From contig CAJKKA010000005.1 in assembly GCA_905200315.1 (NCBI GenBank), forward strand, positions 1-35,355: 35,355 nt of DNA. Reading direction: 5' to 3'. Under the pieces are notes generated by a model, which did no database searches, was not told where the DNA came from, and worked only from the letters and a program-made list of their open reading frames with translations. This document shows, in pieces, positions 32,938 through 35,355 of this stretch (position 1 is the stretch's first letter; every line of letters starts with the position of its first letter). This DNA is from an uncultured Clostridium sp. (lineage in GTDB: Bacteria; Bacillota_A; Clostridia; TANB77; CAG-508). Made by a program: the position numbers and the translations under genes.

Positions 32938-33996
32938 CTATTCTTCTCCTTTTAAACGTTCTGCTCTATCTGCTGCAGTTAGGCTATCTATCATTTCGTC
33001 TAAATTTCCATTTAAAAAGTCTTCGAATTGATATATACTTAAACCTATTCTATGGTCTGTTATTCTTCCTTGTGGATAGTTGTAGGTACGTATTTTTTCA
33101 CTTCTATCTCCACTTCCTACTTGGCTTTTTCTTTCACTTGCAAGCTCTGCATCTTGTTTTTGTTTTTCCTGGTCATATATTCTAGATTTTAATAAACGCA
33201 TTGCATATTCTCTGTTTTGTAATTGAGAACGTTCTGTTTGACATTCTGCTACAATTCCTGTAGGTTCATGTATTAGTCTTACAGCTGATGATGTTTTGTT
33301 TACGTGTTGTCCTCCTGCCCCAGATGCTCTAAATACTTCCATTCTTACATCTGCTGGATTAATATCTATTTCTACATCTTCTACTACTGGTAAAACTGCA
33401 ACAGTTGCTGTTGATGTATGAATTCTTCCACTGCTTTCTGTATCTGGTACTCTTTGCACTCTATGCACTCCACTTTCGAATTTTAATCTACTATATACAC
33501 CTTTTCCTGTAATCATAAAAGATATTTCTTTGTAACCACCTAATCCTGTTTCGTTTTCGTTTAATACTTCTAATTTCCAGTGTTTCTTTTCTGCATACAT
33601 TGAGTACATTCTAAATAATGTTCCGGCAAATAGTGCTGCTTCTTCTCCTCCAGCACCACCTCTTATTTCACATATTATATTTTTATCATCGTCTTTATCT
33701 TTAGGAATTAAAAGAATTTTTAATTCTTCTTCTAGTACTGGTAGTTTTTCCTTATCTTCGTAATATTCCATTTCTGCAAGTTCTTTCATTTCTGGGTCTT
33801 GCATCATTTCCTCTGCCTCGTCCATTGCTTGTTTTACTTTTTTATATTCTCTATATTTAGCAACTATATCTGCAATTTCAGCATGTTCTTTCATGTATTG
33901 TTGCCATTCACTTTGTTTTGCTATTATTTCTGGGTCACTTATTAATTTTGTAAGTTCTTCATACTTTTTTTCTACTGCATCAAGTTTTTGAAACAT
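32938..33996 (-). CDS. prfA: Peptide chain release factor 1
   Basis: A 352-residue RF1, normal length. The N-terminal helical domain starts [27 protein letters not shown]. Domain 2 contains the stop-codon recognition loop with a P-x-T tripeptide ([19 protein letters not shown]), which marks RF1 rather than RF2 (SPF). The peptidyl-tRNA hydrolysis motif is GGQ in [17 protein letters not shown]. The C-terminal [24 protein letters not shown] is family-typical. It releases finished proteins at UAA and UAG. Start: ATG with GAAGGAG. It is transcribed alone from a clear promoter; the usual neighbours prmC and rpmE are not here, which is common in rearranged clostridial genomes. Confidence 0.97.
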   Translation of the reverse strand: MFQKLDAVEKKYEELTKLISDPEIIAKQSEWQQYMKEHAEIADIVAKYREYKKVKQAMDEAEEMMQDPEMKELAEMEYYEDKEKLPVLEEELKILLIPKDKDDDKNIICEIRGGAGGEEAALFAGTLFRMYSMYAEKKHWKLEVLNENETGLGGYKEISFMITGKGVYSRLKFESGVHRVQRVPDTESSGRIHTSTATVAVLPVVEDVEIDINPADVRMEVFRASGAGGQHVNKTSSAVRLIHEPTGIVAECQTERSQLQNREYAMRLLKSRIYDQEKQKQDAELASERKSQVGSGDRSEKIRTYNYPQGRITDHRIGLSIYQFEDFLNGNLDEMIDSLTAADRAERLKGEE

Positions 33997-34031
33997 ATTT
34001 TTTCTCCTTCATTATTTATATTCTGTTTGCT

Positions 34032-34060
34032 ATTATACCTCATAAATATTATTTTATCAA
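34032..34060 (-). promoter_or_regulatory. Promoter of prfA
   Basis: On the minus strand TTGATA (34055-34060) and TATAAT (34032-34037) have a 17-bp spacer, about 36 bp before the start codon. Confidence 0.7.
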
Positions 34061-34077
34061 TATAAAAGTATAAAAAA

Positions 34078-34119
34078 GTGGCTTCGCCACCCGGGTCGTC
34101 GGGGACGCCGACCCCTACA
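34078..34119 (+). repeat. 28-bp dispersed hairpin repeat, copy 4, abutting a second small hairpin
   Basis: The unit (34092-34119) differs from copies 2 and 3 at one base (GGGG in place of GAGG in the loop). Immediately before it is GTGGC-TTC-GCCAC (34078-34090), a 5-bp hairpin not present at the other copies. It is intergenic upstream of prfA. Confidence 0.8.
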
Positions 34120-34150
34120 TCAAAAACAGGAATTTCCTATAATATGAGAA

Positions 34151-34174
34151 AAGAGATGAGTTTCCTCATCTCTT
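34151..34174 (-). terminator. Terminator of the Cna_B surface-protein gene
   Basis: A 10-bp perfect stem (AAGAGATGAG / CTCATCTCTT) with a 4-nt loop is followed on the minus strand by TTCTCATATT, 13 bp after the stop codon. Confidence 0.7.
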
Positions 34175-34187
34175 GTATGATTAAAAA

Positions 34188-35339
34188 TTATTTTTTATAT
34201 TTAATATAAGATACTATTCCACTTATAGACATAAGTGAGATTAAAATTATTATAACACGACTTGTTCCTGTATATGGTATTTTGCTTACTGCTCTTTTTA
34301 TAGCAGGTATTATTCCTGTCTTTTGTTCATTTTTTATTGTGTTTTTAGTTATATTATTGTTTCCTTTATTTTCTATCGTATTGCCCGTTGTATTATTTAT
34401 AGTGTCGTTCGTTGTATTGTTTGGCTTGTTATTCGTCGTGTTGTTTGTTGTATTATTTGTTGTATTGTTTGTTGTGTTATTCGTCGTGTTGTTTGTTGTA
34501 TTATTTGTATTTTGGTGTTCTTTTTCGTTTTGTATTACTATTTTTAATTTTCCATTTTCTACTAGTAGTTCTTTTACTGCTTCATTTTCTTCTAATAACT
34601 CTACATTTTCTATACTTCCATCTTCTCCAATTGTTACTTTTATTTTTATTTCATTTATTGCTTTATACTCTGCTACCTTTGTTTCTTCTATTTTGTACAC
34701 ATATGTTCCAGCTTTTATATTTGATATTTCTACACTTATATTACCATTTTCATCTGTTGTGAATATTCCACTGTTATCTTTTTCCTCTCCTGTTTCTTCA
34801 TCTATTTCTGTTATTTTAAATTTTACATTTTCCATTGGTAATTGTGTATTTTTATCTATTTTGTATACATCCCAATAATATGTATATTCTGGCTCTGGAG
34901 TTGGATCTGGTATTTCTTCTTTTTCATTTTGTATTATTATTTTTAATTTTCCATTTTCTACTTTTAGTTCTTCTACAGCTTCATTCTCTTCTAGAAGGTC
35001 TATTTTTTCTACTGTTCCATCTTCTCCAATTGTAACTCTTATTTTTATTTCATTTATTTGTTTATATTCTTCTGTTTTTATTTCTTCTACTTTATACACA
35101 TATGTTCCTGGTTTTATTTTTTCTATTTTTAAATTAATATAACCATTTGAATCTGTTTTAAATGTATCTCCTTTTTCTTTTTCTAATCCTGTTGTTTCAT
35201 CTATTTCTGTTATTTTAAATTCTACATTTGTTATTGGTAATTGTGTATCCTTATCTATTTTGTATATGTCCCAGTAGTAATTATATTCTGGTTCTATTGG
35301 TTTGCATCCCGGAAAATCCCATAAATCGCGTAGGAAATC
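34188..35339 (-). CDS. Cna_B-repeat (SpaA-like) surface protein with IPYTG sorting signal, N terminus not intact in window
   Basis: About 383 codons are open. Two ~130-residue prealbumin-like Cna_B repeats start YNYYWDIYKIDKDTQLP and YTYYWDVYKIDKNTQLP; each has K-x-D near the start and GTYVYKxEE later, the layout of pilin-type domains that form internal isopeptide bonds. They are followed by a TTNN-repeat linker (from about 34510 down to 34400) and a C-terminal anchor: IPYTG, a hydrophobic helix and YIKYKK. IPYTG differs from LPXTG. Reading upstream, the frame hits TGA at 35340-35342 with no ATG, GTG or TTG start before the first repeat. The GTG at 35097-35099 is internal to a repeat and is not credible. 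The gene is therefore 5'-truncated, frameshifted, or joined wrongly at the window end. A wall-bound pilin or adhesin is likely. Confidence 0.75.
   Translation of the reverse strand, partial: DFLRDLWDFPGCKPIEPEYNYYWDIYKIDKDTQLPITNVEFKITEIDETTGLEKEKGDTFKTDSNGYINLKIEKIKPGTYVYKVEEIKTEEYKQINEIKIRVTIGEDGTVEKIDLLEENEAVEELKVENGKLKIIIQNEKEEIPDPTPEPEYTYYWDVYKIDKNTQLPMENVKFKITEIDEETGEEKDNSGIFTTDENGNISVEISNIKAGTYVYKIEETKVAEYKAINEIKIKVTIGEDGSIENVELLEENEAVKELLVENGKLKIVIQNEKEHQNTNNTTNNTTNNTTNNTTNNTTNNTTNNKPNNTTNDTINNTTGNTIENKGNNNITKNTIKNEQKTGIIPAIKRAVSKIPYTGTSRVIIILISLMSISGIVSYIKYKK
34400..34510 (-). repeat. 12-bp-period tandem repeat coding for a TTNN linker
   Basis: About seven to eight units encoding Thr-Thr-Asn-Asn, with mixed use of synonymous Asn and Thr codons (GTT/ATT/GTC phases on the plus strand). 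Such repeats can expand or contract by slippage and would change the length of the wall-spanning stalk. Confidence 0.8.
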
Positions 35340-35355
35340 TCACAGATTCCCCTGT

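Noticed and set aside
34282..34878. 198-codon plus-strand frame of repetitive Val/Leu/Phe
   Set aside because: It is the antisense of the TTNN linker and Cna_B repeats.
32756..35355. Genomic island integrated at tRNA-Lys
   Set aside because: No integrase, no duplicated tRNA 3' end seen, and housekeeping prfA follows directly.

Overview
The window is a low-GC (by eye under about 30% G+C) stretch of a Firmicutes chromosome, most likely an uncultured gut Clostridia lineage. This rests on A/T-ending codons, strong AGGAGG ribosome sites, many consensus sigma-A promoters with 17-bp spacers, tRNA genes with encoded CCA, and relatives typical of that group: a SpoVB-like flippase, Tex, an HD-GYP response regulator, DUF4173 and DUF975 proteins, and sortase-anchored adhesins. 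I see no prophage, IS element, CRISPR array or rRNA.

Layout. 1-1.2 kb: 5' part of a cytoplasmic-type alpha-amylase, divergent tRNA-Arg(ACG) and tRNA-Pro(UGG), and a 95-aa unknown with a consensus promoter. 1.4-3.8 kb: a TetR regulator and an oleate hydratase, a likely regulator-target pair. 3.9-6 kb: a MATE/SpoVB-like flippase and an L,D-transpeptidase-like protein. 6-9.3 kb, minus strand: a DUF4173 membrane protein, a GNAT acetyltransferase and a membrane-anchored HtrA protease. 9.4-18.8 kb: the most distinctive locus, a 2477-aa nonribosomal peptide synthetase (C-A-T-C-A-T-R) followed 15 bp later by a 7TM sensor histidine kinase. 18.9-23 kb: a short alanyl-tRNA synthetase (minus), an HD-GYP response regulator and a DUF975 protein. 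23.1-29.3 kb, minus strand: Tex, a hendecad-repeat coiled-coil protein, dCMP deaminase, an ABC-F ATPase and a CorA-type transporter. 29.3-35.3 kb, minus strand: a large LPXTG surface protein split by a frameshift, tRNA-Lys(CUU), prfA, and a Cna_B-repeat surface protein running toward the window end.

How the parts may work together. The synthetase has two condensation, two adenylation and two carrier domains and ends in an NAD(P)H-dependent thioester reductase, so it should release a two-residue peptide as an aldehyde (or alcohol). Two-module reductase-terminated synthetases of gut Clostridia are known to make peptide aldehydes and the pyrazinones derived from them, and the N-terminal C domain here favours an N-acylated product. 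The kinase directly behind it has no adjacent response regulator; the nearest is the HD-GYP regulator on the far side of alaS. A Spo0A-box-like heptamer sits just upstream of the synthetase promoter, and a perfect 15-bp inverted repeat lies inside the start of the kinase gene. No phosphopantetheinyl transferase or dedicated exporter is in the window.

Other structure: four copies of a 28-bp GC-rich hairpin element lie between genes, all in the same orientation, and nearly every gene block is bounded by a recognisable intrinsic terminator.
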